Source: an uncultured Anaerolineae bacterium (GTDB lineage: Bacteria > Chloroflexota > Anaerolineae > Anaerolineales > Villigracilaceae). From it: 64,000 bases of DNA. A program made the position numbers and the translations under genes. Of this stretch, positions 18,395 to 27,077 are shown one piece after another (within the stretch, counting starts at the first letter, position 1; each line of letters begins with the position of its first letter). The notes beneath the pieces are model-generated. The model was not told the DNA's origin. It searched no databases and worked only from the letters and a program-made list of their open reading frames with translations. The stretch covers positions 124,001-188,000 of the forward strand of contig CAIJPN010000017.1 of the NCBI GenBank assembly GCA_903822545.1. The letters run 5' to 3'.

Positions 18395-18499
18395 GGCGGT
18401 TAGCCAGTAAAAGAATGCATGGGGAACTGTTTTCGCCCCAAATAATCCCATTTAGCATGGCGAAATGTACCTTTGTGAACTGCCATCTTTGAAAAACAC

Positions 18500-18937
18500 A
18501 TGGAAATTGCCTCTGCCAATCTGCTTGACCTGAACGATCTACGCCACCTGGAGAAAACTTGCTTCCCGAAGGATGCCTGGCCGATTCTTGACCTGATCGC
18601 TGTCTTAACTATGCCGGGCGTCATTCGCCTGAAAGCTGTGGAAAATAACAAAATGGTGGGCTTCATTGCCGGAGATCCACGCCCGTCTGAAGGATTGGCC
18701 TGGGTTGCCACATTGGGTGTTCTGCCAGAAAATCGCCGCAAAGGCATTGGCCAGGCGCTGCTGAAGGCTTGCGAATCCCAGGTTTCCCAGAAAAAAATCC
18801 GATTGAGTGTGCGCATGGGCAACGAAGAAGCCATCCGTATGTACCAAAAAGTAGGGTACTATACTGTTGATCACTGGCTACGTTACTATAACGACGGCGA
18901 AGATGCGCTTATCATGGAAAAGTCCATTAGGATATAA
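18500..18937 (+). CDS. rimI: GNAT acetyltransferase, RimI-like
   Basis: A protein of 145 residues covering one GNAT domain. The acetyl-CoA loop is LPENRRKGIGQAL (R/Q-x2-G-x-G/A), preceded by the beta-strand WVATLGVLP and followed by LSVRMGNEEAIRMYQKVGY, the classic RimI pattern. RimI acetylates the N-terminus of ribosomal protein S18, but RimI-like GNATs have diverse targets. The promoter of the next gene lies inside the last codons. Confidence 0.75.
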   Translation: MEIASANLLDLNDLRHLEKTCFPKDAWPILDLIAVLTMPGVIRLKAVENNKMVGFIAGDPRPSEGLAWVATLGVLPENRRKGIGQALLKACESQVSQKKIRLSVRMGNEEAIRMYQKVGYYTVDHWLRYYNDGEDALIMEKSIRI

Positions 18938-18944
18938 TCACCTT
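18909..18944 (+). promoter_or_regulatory. leaderless promoter for the RNase D gene
   Basis: TTATCA (18909-18914), an 18-nt spacer, TATAAT (18933-18938), then 6 nt and the ATG at 18945. It overlaps the end of the rimI gene. Confidence 0.65.
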
Positions 18945-20084
18945 ATGAATTCCGTTATGCATCCCCCGCGTTGGGTTGATACAGCCACCGCCCTGCGCTC
19001 CATCCTGCCAGATTTGCGACGCCAGGCCCGCCTGGCCGTGGATACCGAAGCGAATTCCTTGCACGCCTACCGCGAGCGGGTCTGCCTCATCCAATTTTCC
19101 ACCCCAAACAACGATTACCTGATTGATCCGCTCAAACTGCACGACCTGACCGAGTTGGGTGACATTTTCTCCAACCCCCAAATTGAAAAAGTCTTTCATG
19201 CAGTTGAATACGACCTGGTGGGCTTACAGCGCGATTTCGGGTTTACCTTTGTCAACCTGTTCGATACCATGCAGGCAGCCCGCACCCTTGGATACAAAAG
19301 TCAGGGCCTTGGCAGCCTGCTGGCTGAAAAATTCAACATCATCATCGATAAAAAATATCAAAAGGCTGATTGGGGACAGCGCCCCCTACCCGAACCTTTG
19401 ATCGATTACGCCAGGTTGGATACACACTACCTGCTAATGTTGCGCGATGCCCTGGAATTGGAGTTGCGCGAAAAAGGCCGTTGGGAACTCGCCGCTGAAG
19501 ATTTTAACCGCTGCTGCCATGTTGCCAACAACCACACTGATTTGCGTGAACGTTGGGAACGAATCAATGGACAACAAGATCTGACCCCGCGCCAGCGTAC
19601 CATCCTGCACGAACTGTGCCTGGCCCGCGAGCGTATTGCTGATAAACTTGACCGTCCGCTTTTTAAAGTGATTGACGACCGCTTGTTGCTGTCGATTGCC
19701 AAAACGATCCCGCACAACTTTGAAGAACTCAAATTGGCGCACCTGACCGATCGCCAGATCGACCGGTTTGGGCGCGCCCTGCTCGATGCTGTTCGGGTGG
19801 GCAGTGAAGCGCCGTTGGTAAAAAGCTCCAACATCGAGCGCCCGCACGATGCTGTTCTTAACCGGTTGAATCGCATCAAACAATGGCGCAAGGCTGCCGC
19901 AGAGAAGCTGGCAGTGGATTCGGATGTGATCCTTTCGCGCGCGCACATGCAGATTATCGCGGATAAAGGCCCCAGGTCGCTGGAAGAATTGTCAGGGATT
20001 ATGAAAGATTGCCCATGGCGGTTGGAACATTACGGGGCAGAAATCTTGCATGTGTTGGATGTCAGACCGATGCTCGAATCCTGA
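18945..20084 (+). CDS. rnd: ribonuclease D
   Basis: A 3'-5' exoribonuclease of 379 residues. DEDDy active-site blocks are visible: AVDTEANSLHAY (Exo I), FHAVEYDLVGLQRDFG (Exo II) and YARLDTHYLLMLRD (Exo III, with Y and D). An HRDC domain follows at about 215-300 (LTPRQRTILHELCLARERIAD), and a second, weaker helical HRDC-like region ends the protein. RNase D trims tRNA and other RNA 3' ends. The start at 18945 is set by a leaderless promoter; an upstream ATG would read through the rimI end. Confidence 0.9.
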   Translation: MNSVMHPPRWVDTATALRSILPDLRRQARLAVDTEANSLHAYRERVCLIQFSTPNNDYLIDPLKLHDLTELGDIFSNPQIEKVFHAVEYDLVGLQRDFGFTFVNLFDTMQAARTLGYKSQGLGSLLAEKFNIIIDKKYQKADWGQRPLPEPLIDYARLDTHYLLMLRDALELELREKGRWELAAEDFNRCCHVANNHTDLRERWERINGQQDLTPRQRTILHELCLARERIADKLDRPLFKVIDDRLLLSIAKTIPHNFEELKLAHLTDRQIDRFGRALLDAVRVGSEAPLVKSSNIERPHDAVLNRLNRIKQWRKAAAEKLAVDSDVILSRAHMQIIADKGPRSLEELSGIMKDCPWRLEHYGAEILHVLDVRPMLES

Positions 20085-20107
20085 AAAAACAGATTGGCAA
20101 ACTATCC

Positions 20108-20145
20108 ACAAAAGGCGTAAAGCGCCAATGCTTTACGCCTTTTGT
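20108..20145. terminator. palindromic terminator
   Basis: ACAAAAGGCGTAAAGC pairs perfectly with GCTTTACGCCTTTTGT around a 6-nt loop. Confidence 0.85.
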
Positions 20146-20192
20146 GCTATATTAATATTAGAGAGAGGGGATGCACTTCTTCTGAACAATGA

Positions 20193-20205
20193 TTACACGG
20201 TGTAA
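20193..20205. promoter_or_regulatory. small palindrome before the beta-CASP gene
   Basis: TTACAC-G-GTGTAA directly upstream of GGAGG and the ATG at 20218. It is a possible operator; no regulator can be assigned. Confidence 0.25.
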
Positions 20206-20217
20206 CACGGAGGCATT

Positions 20218-21609
20218 ATGCGTATCAACTTCTACGGAGCAGCGCAAACCGTAACCGGGTCGATGCACTTGTTGGAAATCAATGGCAAGAACCTGCTGCT
20301 GGAATGTGGGCTGTTCCAGGGGCCGCGCCAGGATAGCTTTGAGAAAAATCGCAATTTCCCCTTCGATGCTCGCAAAATTGATGCTGTTGTACTCTCGCAT
20401 GCGCACATTGATCACAGCGGCAACCTGCCCAACCTGGTCAAACAGGGCTACGATGGGCCGATCTATGCCACCCCGGCTACCTGCCATCTGGCCGATATTA
20501 TGCTGCGTGATTCTGGGCATATCCACGAAAAACAGGCTGAAAGCACGAGCTGGCACCGTGCCAAACGCGGAGAGCCGCCGGTAGATCCGCTCTATACCGA
20601 GGAAGATGCCAAAAAGGTGGTGCCGCTGCTCAATCCGCAGAATTATGATGAGCCGTTTGAAGTAATTCCGGGTGTCGTGGCCGAGTTCAATGATGCCGGG
20701 CACATCCTCGGGTCTGCTTCGATTGCCCTGAACGTGGAAGAGCACTTCAAAAAGACCCGCATCTGGTTTTCCGGTGACATTGGGCGGCGCGAACTGCCCA
20801 TTTTACGCGACCCAATCCTGCCGGACGAGGCCGACATCTTGATCATGGAATCAACCTATGGGGATAAACCGCATCGTGATCCAGACGATGCTTACATCGA
20901 AATGCGAGATGTTATCAAGAAAACGCTGGATCGTGGCGGGAAGGTGATCGTGCCATCTTTTGCTGTGGGCCGTACCCAGGAGTTGGTTTACAACCTGAGC
21001 CGCATGTATGATGAGAAAGAACTGCCGCGTGTGCCGATTTATGTGGATAGCCCCCTGGCAGTCAACGCCTCCAAGATTTTCCGCGAGCACCCGGAATGTT
21101 ACGATGAAAACATGCGTCACCTGATCGAAACCGGTCACCCGGCCTTGGATTTCAAACTCTTGACCTACATCAACAGCCTCGATGATTCAAAGGCTCTCAA
21201 CCAGCGTACTGATCCGATGATTATTCTCTCGGCTGCGGGCATGGCCGAAACCGGGCGAATTGTGTACCACATCCGCTGGAACATTGAAAACCCGCTCAAT
21301 ACCATTATGATCGTCTCCTGGCAGGCTCCTGGTACCATGGGTCGCCGCCTGGCTGACCGTGAACCGTATGTAAAGATTTTCGGTGACACCTACAAAGTCA
21401 AAGCTGAAATCGCCACCATCGGCGGCCTGTCAGCGCACGCCGGGCAGGATTTCTTGATGGAGTACGCGCTGCGACTTAAAGGCATTGCCAAGCAGGTACA
21501 CCTGGTGCACGGCGAAGAGAAGTCGGCGCTGAGCCTGATGAAGCAGTTACACAAAAAAGGCATGGATCGTGTTTTTTACCCCCAACCGCGTGAATTTGCT
21601 GAAATGTAG
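20218..21609 (+). CDS. metallo-beta-lactamase/beta-CASP ribonuclease
   Basis: A protein of 463 residues. The zinc motif SHAHIDHSGNLP is followed by AGHILGSASI, SGDIGRR and ESTYGDKPH, the MBL core of CPSF73/Int11-type nucleases. A beta-CASP insertion contains SFAVGRTQELVY and SAAGMAETGRI. A C-terminal RMMBL segment contains GGLSAHAGQDFL. Bacterial members are RNA-processing exo- or endonucleases related to archaeal aCPSF and distinct from RNase J. GGAGG lies 7 nt before the ATG. Confidence 0.92.
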   Translation: MRINFYGAAQTVTGSMHLLEINGKNLLLECGLFQGPRQDSFEKNRNFPFDARKIDAVVLSHAHIDHSGNLPNLVKQGYDGPIYATPATCHLADIMLRDSGHIHEKQAESTSWHRAKRGEPPVDPLYTEEDAKKVVPLLNPQNYDEPFEVIPGVVAEFNDAGHILGSASIALNVEEHFKKTRIWFSGDIGRRELPILRDPILPDEADILIMESTYGDKPHRDPDDAYIEMRDVIKKTLDRGGKVIVPSFAVGRTQELVYNLSRMYDEKELPRVPIYVDSPLAVNASKIFREHPECYDENMRHLIETGHPALDFKLLTYINSLDDSKALNQRTDPMIILSAAGMAETGRIVYHIRWNIENPLNTIMIVSWQAPGTMGRRLADREPYVKIFGDTYKVKAEIATIGGLSAHAGQDFLMEYALRLKGIAKQVHLVHGEEKSALSLMKQLHKKGMDRVFYPQPREFAEM

Positions 21610-21792
21610 CCTCACCACCTGCAGCTTGGATTAAAAATCCGAACTACGTCAAACCGATTTATGAAACCCTGGCACCCTGGCCAGGGTTTTTTATTCCGAG
21701 CTCTAGCAAACGAGCTGTCAGGAAATCATCCAAACCTGGCACTTTGTAAAACAAAGTCAAAACCTTTATGCGATTTGTGCAAATTGGCAAAA

Positions 21793-21825
21793 TTGGCGTT
21801 TTTATGATGATGGTAGAATACTCAG
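21793..21825 (+). promoter_or_regulatory. leaderless promoter for the GH13 gene
   Basis: TTGGCG (21793-21798), a 15-nt spacer, TAGAAT (21814-21819), then 6 nt and the ATG at 21826. Confidence 0.5.
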
Positions 21826-23733
21826 ATGTTGAAAATCCTGAATAGTGACCTGAAATCGATACACCATGATGGTTCTGCGCGCTATGTGCGCCCCACTTGC
21901 AGTGCCGACCCATCTATTGGGGATGAAGTTGCCCTGCGCCTGCGCTCTGGCCTGGATGTTGCAATCGAGCGTATTTTCCTGCGCACCTGCCCGGATGGTG
22001 AACAGGCTTTTGTTGAGATGCTTCCTGAAGAACCCCAGCCTGAAGCTGCCCGCGGGGTCTGTAAGTGGTGGCGAGCCAGCCTGCGCCTGGGGATGCCAAT
22101 CACAAGCTATCGTTTTTTGATTTTCCTGCAAGATGGGTCCGCATGGTGGCACAACGCTGCTGGAACTTCCCAGCACATCCCCACAGATGCCCAGGATTTT
22201 CGGCTGCTGGCCGGGTATACGCCCCCCGCCTGGGTGCGTTCCAGCGTTTTTTACCAGATTTTCCCCGACCGGTTTGCTGATGGCGACCCTGCCAGCAATG
22301 TTCGCAGTGGGGAGTACAGGTATCATGGGTTGGATGCCATCAGCCGCAGGTGGGGAGAATCTCAAAACCCGTGGCCACAAGCCATGGTGGAATTTTATGG
22401 AGGCGACCTGCCAGGTGTGGAATCTCACCTGGGTTACCTGGCCGACCTGGGGGTGAATGCCATCTACCTGAATCCGGTGTTCTCAGCCCTCAGTAATCAT
22501 CGCTATGATGTAACCGATTATTACAACGTGGATGTTCACCTGGGTGGGAATGCCGCGCTCCAATCTTTGCGCTGCGCCACAGATGAGCGTGATATGCGCC
22601 TGATCCTGGATATTGTTCCCAATCACTGTGGGGTGATGCACCCCTGGTTCCAGCGTGCATTGGAGAACCTGCAGGCCCCTTATGCTGAATATTTTACTTT
22701 TCATGCCCACCCTGATGATTATGAGTGCTGGTTGGGAGTAAAAAGCCTGCCAAAGCTCAATTATCGCAGCCCAAAACTGCGTCAGGAGATGTACGCTGGG
22801 CCGCAATCGATCTTCCGTCACTGGCTCAGGCCGCCCTATCGTGTGGATGGCTGGCGTGTGGATGTGGCGAATATGCTTGCCCGTCATGGCGCAGACCAGT
22901 TGGAGCATCAGGTTTGGGATGGTATTCGCCAGGCAGTGAAGGAGGAAAATCCGCAGGCCTACTTGCTGGGCGAGAACTTCTTCGATGCCAGCGCGCAGCT
23001 GCAGGGTGATCAACTGGATGCCTGTATGAATTACGCCGGATTCAGCCAGCCGCTCTGGTATTGGCTGGATCATTATGCATTTCATCAGCACAACGAGCCT
23101 CGCCAGGTAGATGCATTCCAGCCCTGGCCAACTTCTTCCCTGGTGGATACCTGGCAGGCTTACCGTGCCGCTATCCCGTGGACGATTGCGCGCCAGCAAT
23201 TCAACCTGCTTGGTTCTCACGATACTTCTCGAATTTTATCGGTGGTCAGGGATGACCCAACGCGCAACCGGCTGGCAGTAGCCCTGCTGATGACTTATCC
23301 TGGCGTCCCATGCGTTTATTACGGCGATGAGATTGGGATGCGCGCCAGCGACTCACTTTCAGCCCGCGATTGTATGCAGTGGGAGCAAACAGCCTGGGAT
23401 GTGGATTTGCGCGCCTTTTACCAGCATCTGATCCGGCTGCGGCGCGAATCCGCTGCCCTGGTGGATGGCGGTTTCCAGGTACTGGCCGCGGCAGAGAACC
23501 TGTTGGTTTACCAGCGTGATACAGACCAGGAGATCTTTGTTGTAATAGGCAATCGCAGCTCATCAAACATCCCAATGGACGGGCTGGCTGTGGCACACGG
23601 CGGCATACCCGACGGAACCATCTTCCATGAAATATTTACGGGTCAGCGGTTGATTGTTACCCATGGGCATATCCCGCTGGCATCTGCGCCGCCGGGAGCG
23701 CAAATCTGGCACTGCAAGCTGGAGCAAAACTGA
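21826..23733 (+). CDS. GH13 alpha-glycosidase (neopullulanase-like)
   Basis: A protein of 635 residues. An N-terminal CBM34-like beta domain (about 1-130) is followed by SVFYQIFPDRFADGDP and a (beta/alpha)8 GH13 domain. The conserved regions are DIVPNHCGVMH (I), DGWRVDVANM with the nucleophile Asp (II), YLLGENF with the acid/base Glu (III) and LLGSHDTSRI with the transition-state Asp (IV). A C-terminal all-beta domain completes it. No signal peptide is present, so it probably acts on imported malto- or cyclodextrins in the cytoplasm. The sugar transporter gene follows. Confidence 0.92.
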   Translation: MLKILNSDLKSIHHDGSARYVRPTCSADPSIGDEVALRLRSGLDVAIERIFLRTCPDGEQAFVEMLPEEPQPEAARGVCKWWRASLRLGMPITSYRFLIFLQDGSAWWHNAAGTSQHIPTDAQDFRLLAGYTPPAWVRSSVFYQIFPDRFADGDPASNVRSGEYRYHGLDAISRRWGESQNPWPQAMVEFYGGDLPGVESHLGYLADLGVNAIYLNPVFSALSNHRYDVTDYYNVDVHLGGNAALQSLRCATDERDMRLILDIVPNHCGVMHPWFQRALENLQAPYAEYFTFHAHPDDYECWLGVKSLPKLNYRSPKLRQEMYAGPQSIFRHWLRPPYRVDGWRVDVANMLARHGADQLEHQVWDGIRQAVKEENPQAYLLGENFFDASAQLQGDQLDACMNYAGFSQPLWYWLDHYAFHQHNEPRQVDAFQPWPTSSLVDTWQAYRAAIPWTIARQQFNLLGSHDTSRILSVVRDDPTRNRLAVALLMTYPGVPCVYYGDEIGMRASDSLSARDCMQWEQTAWDVDLRAFYQHLIRLRRESAALVDGGFQVLAAAENLLVYQRDTDQEIFVVIGNRSSSNIPMDGLAVAHGGIPDGTIFHEIFTGQRLIVTHGHIPLASAPPGAQIWHCKLEQN

Positions 23734-23773
23734 GATTTTTGGCGATTGGGTAGAAATCCCTTTGCGGATTTTG

Positions 23774-23792
23774 TGAGGCGGATTAGCAATCC
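23774..23792. repeat. GCGGATT palindrome
   Basis: GGCGGATTAGCAATCCGCC, a 19-nt hairpin-forming repeat after the GH13 gene. A related CGGATTTTTAATCCG-type variant (minus strand) is near 21629-21645. Confidence 0.55.
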
Positions 23793-23832
23793 GCCCGCTG
23801 TATTTTGGGAACACTGGTTGCTTTTGCCCTGT

Positions 23833-23860
23833 ACTTGACGATATGAGATAATCGTCAAGT
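23833..23860. promoter_or_regulatory. inverted repeat upstream of the sugar transporter gene
   Basis: ACTTGACGAT and ATCGTCAAGT form a 10-bp perfect inverted repeat with an 8-nt loop, 78 nt before the MFS gene. It could be an operator, since its arm contains a TTGACG-like -35, or the end of the upstream transcript. Confidence 0.35.
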
Positions 23861-23937
23861 GTTACGAACACTATCGGTTAATAATTGGCGAAAGTTTTGT
23901 CTTAAAAACATACCTGTTTGGCAAGTGGAGGCATATC

Positions 23938-25221
23938 ATGGAAAAAAGCAAGCCCCAATCGCACCTCACACCTACAGCGTGGGCTATCATGATTGCCCTG
24001 GCATTGACTGGCCAGATTGCATGGGCTGTTGAAAACTCATGGTTTGGAACGTTTGTCTATGACACCATCACCCCCGACCCGCGCCCGGTAGCGTGGATGG
24101 TGGGCGCAAGTGCTGTCACCGCTACGCTGACCACCCTGTTGATGGGCACGCTCAGTGATCGCACCCGCTCACGCTGGGGCCGCCGGCGCCCGTTTATCCT
24201 GGCTGGCTACATCCTTTGGGGGCTTTCCACCATCCTGTTTCCCACGGCAGCTTATATCAAAGAAACCAGCCTGGCTGTCATCGTGGTTGTCCTGGCGGAT
24301 AGTGTGATGACTTTCTTTGGCTCCACTGCTAATGATGCCGCCTTCAGTGCCTGGACGGCCGATGTTGCCACCAGTGACACACGCGGGCGTGTGGAAGGGG
24401 TGCTCAACCTGTGCATCTTCCTCGCGCAAATCGTGGCGATGGTGGCTGCTGGGATTTTGATCGATTCTGTGGGATATTTCACCTTTTTCTACTCTCTCGG
24501 CGGGATCGTGATGGTTATCGGGCTGATCGCTGGCAGCCAGTTAAAAGACATTCCCATCCCGATGGATCCCCCCACTCGCAGCTTCCTGGCCGAATTTGGG
24601 GAATTATTCTCCACTGAAACGCTGCGCCAGAACCGCCCGCTCTTCATCCTGCTCATCAACATCATGCTGACTGCCATCGGGATGCAGGTTTCGTTCCCGT
24701 ACCTGATCATTTACCTGAACAACTATGTAGGTGTGACCAAGACCGAGTTCAGCATCATCGGCGGGGCGGTGATGGTGGGCAGCGCAATCATGTCCATCCC
24801 ATTTGGCATCCTGGCCGATAAGTGGGATAAACGTCCGCTGATCGCTTTTGCAACCGTTGTCAGCAGCCTGGGCGGCGTGATGCTTTCGTTGTTTAGTTCC
24901 ATTCCCCTGCTAGCCTTGAGCGGCTTCCTGTGGCAGGCTTTTTCGATGTGCGCCAGCATCGCAGCGGTGGCCTGGCTCAAGGATATGCTGCCCGAAGACA
25001 AACGTGGCAAATTCCTGGGCATCCGCATGATCTTCTGGGTCGCCATCCCAATGGTGCTCGGCTCACAGATTGGTGCAATGCTCATCCAGGGCTTTGGCAC
25101 GCCGACGGTCTTCAACGGTCAGGCCGGGTTTGTTCCACATCCGATCATTTTCCAGGTCGGGTCGGCCATTTCGCTGCTGGCGCTGATCCCGTTGTATTTC
25201 ATTCGCAGTTCAAAGGCGTAA
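23938..25221 (+). CDS. MFS sugar transporter (SLC45/GPH-like)
   Basis: An MFS protein of 427 residues with about 12 membrane helices. The loop between helices 2 and 3 has GTLSDRTRSRWGRRRPF, the signature of the SLC45/GPH group that moves disaccharides such as sucrose or maltose with a cation. It lies between a GH13 and a GH2 gene, so an oligosaccharide substrate is likely. GGAGG precedes the ATG. The exact sugar is not readable. Confidence 0.88.
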   Translation: MEKSKPQSHLTPTAWAIMIALALTGQIAWAVENSWFGTFVYDTITPDPRPVAWMVGASAVTATLTTLLMGTLSDRTRSRWGRRRPFILAGYILWGLSTILFPTAAYIKETSLAVIVVVLADSVMTFFGSTANDAAFSAWTADVATSDTRGRVEGVLNLCIFLAQIVAMVAAGILIDSVGYFTFFYSLGGIVMVIGLIAGSQLKDIPIPMDPPTRSFLAEFGELFSTETLRQNRPLFILLINIMLTAIGMQVSFPYLIIYLNNYVGVTKTEFSIIGGAVMVGSAIMSIPFGILADKWDKRPLIAFATVVSSLGGVMLSLFSSIPLLALSGFLWQAFSMCASIAAVAWLKDMLPEDKRGKFLGIRMIFWVAIPMVLGSQIGAMLIQGFGTPTVFNGQAGFVPHPIIFQVGSAISLLALIPLYFIRSSKA

Positions 25222-25250
25222 CGTGATATTCATATCGCGTTACAAAGAAT

Positions 25251-27044
25251 ATGAAAACTCCCTTCGCCCCCGCCTTTCCCAGCCCACTTCCCGAATATCC
25301 CCGCCCGCAGATGACCCGCCCCGCGTGGCAGAATCTCAATGGTTGGTGGGAATATGCCATCGTCTCGAAAGAACAAAACCGCGTAGAGCAATTCGACGGC
25401 CAGATTTTGGTGCCGTTTGCCGTGGAATCGGAGCTTTCGGGGGTTAAGAAGGCGCTTTTGCCATCACAAAGATTGTGGTATCGGCGGAAATTCCCTCACC
25501 CCCAGCCCCTCCCCCAAGGGGGGAGGGGAGAGAATCCCCCTCTCCCACCGGGAGAGGGGTTAGGGGTGAGGGCGCTCTTGCATTTCGGCGCAGTGGATTT
25601 TCAGTGCGAGGTTTTTGTCAACGGGAAAAAAGTTGGGGCGCATACTGGCGGATATTGCCCGTTTACGTTTGATATCACCAATGCGCTGAAAGATGGCGAA
25701 AATGAGCTGGTGGTGGCGGTCTGGGACCCATCTGATGCGGGCGGGCAGGAGCGCGGTAAGCAGGTGCTTAAGCCCAATTCCATCTGGTATACGCCCGTTT
25801 CGGGGATCTGGCAAACTGTCTGGTTGGAGCAGGTGCCCGGGACGAGTATCGAGTCGTTGAAACTGACTCCGAATCTCGACGCGGGGACGCTTTCGGTGGA
25901 AGTAAGAGTGCGGGGCGCGGTGGAAGGTGTTCGCGTGGCGGCGGAGGCTTTTTTCGGGGATGAAAAGGTGGCTTATAGCGAGGGGCCAGCCACAGGGCGG
26001 ATCAATCTCGCGCTGGAAAATGTGCGGGCGTGGAGTCCGGTTCATCCGCACCTGTATGAGCTGAAGGTCAGACTCATCCAAAATTCCCAAACCATCGATG
26101 AAGTCGGCAGTTATTTTGCCATGCGCAAGTTTGGGATTAAAGATGGCCGGTTCACCATTAATGATGAGCCATTATTTTTATATGGCCCGCTCGACCAGGG
26201 ATATTTCCCCGATGGCCTGTATACGCCGCCTTCGGAAGATGCGATGCTGTTTGACATCGAGTATGCCCAAAAAATTGGCTGTAACTTCATTCGCAAGCAT
26301 GTCAAGGTGGAACCGGCGCGCTGGTATGCGGCCTGTGACCGGCTGGGGATGATCGTCTGGCAGGATATGCCGCACGGCGGCGCGAACGGCACGGACTGGA
26401 TGCCACACCTGGCGATTGGGCTGGGAATTACGACCCGTGACGATGTCTGGATGAGTCGGTTTGGGCGCGGCGAGGCCGCCAACCGGGCGCAATATCGCGC
26501 CGAGTTGGCTGAGATGGTGGCTGCGCTGTATCATTTTCCGAGTATCGCGGTTTGGGTGCCGTTTAACGAGGGCTGGGGGCAATTTGAGTCGCGCAAAGTG
26601 GCAGAGTGGCTCAAGAAGACTGACCCTACCCGGTTGGTGGATGCTGCTTCGGGCTGGTTTGACCGGGGCGCGGGAGATTTCCAGAGTAAGCATGTTTATG
26701 CCATTAAACTGCGGCGCGGGCGGCCTGACCAGCGCGCTTTTGGACTGACTGAGTTTGGCGGGTATAGCTTGAAAATCTCTGGGCATGTTTGGGATGAGAA
26801 CCAGCGTTTTGGCTATAAGTTCTTCGAAACTCCCGAAGCGCTGACCGAAGCTTATGTGCGGCTGATCGACGAGCAGTTGATTCCGCTCATCTCGCAGGGG
26901 CTTGCTGCGGCGATTTACACCCAGACCACCGATGTCGAAATTGAAATTAACGGCTACCTGACCTACGATCGCATGGTGGAGAAGATGGATGCATCTGTTC
27001 TGCGTGCGGTGCATGCGCGGGTGTATGGGGCTTTTATCGTTTGA
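25251..27044 (+). CDS. GH2 beta-galactosidase/glucuronidase-like enzyme with an inserted repeat
   Basis: A GH2 hydrolase of 597 residues: an N-terminal jelly-roll sugar-binding domain (about 1-165), an immunoglobulin-like domain (about 175-270) and a TIM barrel. The catalytic acid/base Glu is in VPFNEGWGQF and the nucleophile Glu in FGLTEFGGYS. The jelly-roll is interrupted in frame by a translated palindromic repeat (25493-25572), giving a Pro/Gly-rich segment (PHPQPLPQGGRG, PPLPPGEGLGVR) where relatives have a short loop before LLHFG. No signal peptide is present. Specificity (galactoside, glucuronide or mannoside) is unclear. Confidence 0.88.
   Translation: MKTPFAPAFPSPLPEYPRPQMTRPAWQNLNGWWEYAIVSKEQNRVEQFDGQILVPFAVESELSGVKKALLPSQRLWYRRKFPHPQPLPQGGRGENPPLPPGEGLGVRALLHFGAVDFQCEVFVNGKKVGAHTGGYCPFTFDITNALKDGENELVVAVWDPSDAGGQERGKQVLKPNSIWYTPVSGIWQTVWLEQVPGTSIESLKLTPNLDAGTLSVEVRVRGAVEGVRVAAEAFFGDEKVAYSEGPATGRINLALENVRAWSPVHPHLYELKVRLIQNSQTIDEVGSYFAMRKFGIKDGRFTINDEPLFLYGPLDQGYFPDGLYTPPSEDAMLFDIEYAQKIGCNFIRKHVKVEPARWYAACDRLGMIVWQDMPHGGANGTDWMPHLAIGLGITTRDDVWMSRFGRGEAANRAQYRAELAEMVAALYHFPSIAVWVPFNEGWGQFESRKVAEWLKKTDPTRLVDAASGWFDRGAGDFQSKHVYAIKLRRGRPDQRAFGLTEFGGYSLKISGHVWDENQRFGYKFFETPEALTEAYVRLIDEQLIPLISQGLAAAIYTQTTDVEIEINGYLTYDRMVEKMDASVLRAVHARVYGAFIV
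25493..25572. repeat. CCCTCACCCC palindromic repeat inside the GH2 gene
   Basis: An 80-nt element with terminal inverted repeats CCCTCACCCC and GGGGTGAGGG and two internal hairpins (CCCCTCCCCC/GGGGGGAGGGG and CCCCTCTCCC/GGGAGAGGGG). It keeps the frame open. A shorter relative is at 31463-31498. Confidence 0.85.
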
Positions 27045-27077
27045 ATCTTTTATGGCAGGTAGTTTTATAATTTTGGT
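27041..27077 (+). promoter_or_regulatory. leaderless promoter for the alcohol dehydrogenase gene
   Basis: TTGAAT (27041-27046), a 19-nt spacer, TATAAT (27066-27071), then 6 nt and the ATG at 27078. Confidence 0.6.

Noticed and set aside
25493-25572. Frameshift or pseudogene in the GH2 gene caused by the repeat
   Set aside because: The frame stays open and both catalytic Glu blocks follow in the same frame, so the insertion is tolerated at reading-frame level.
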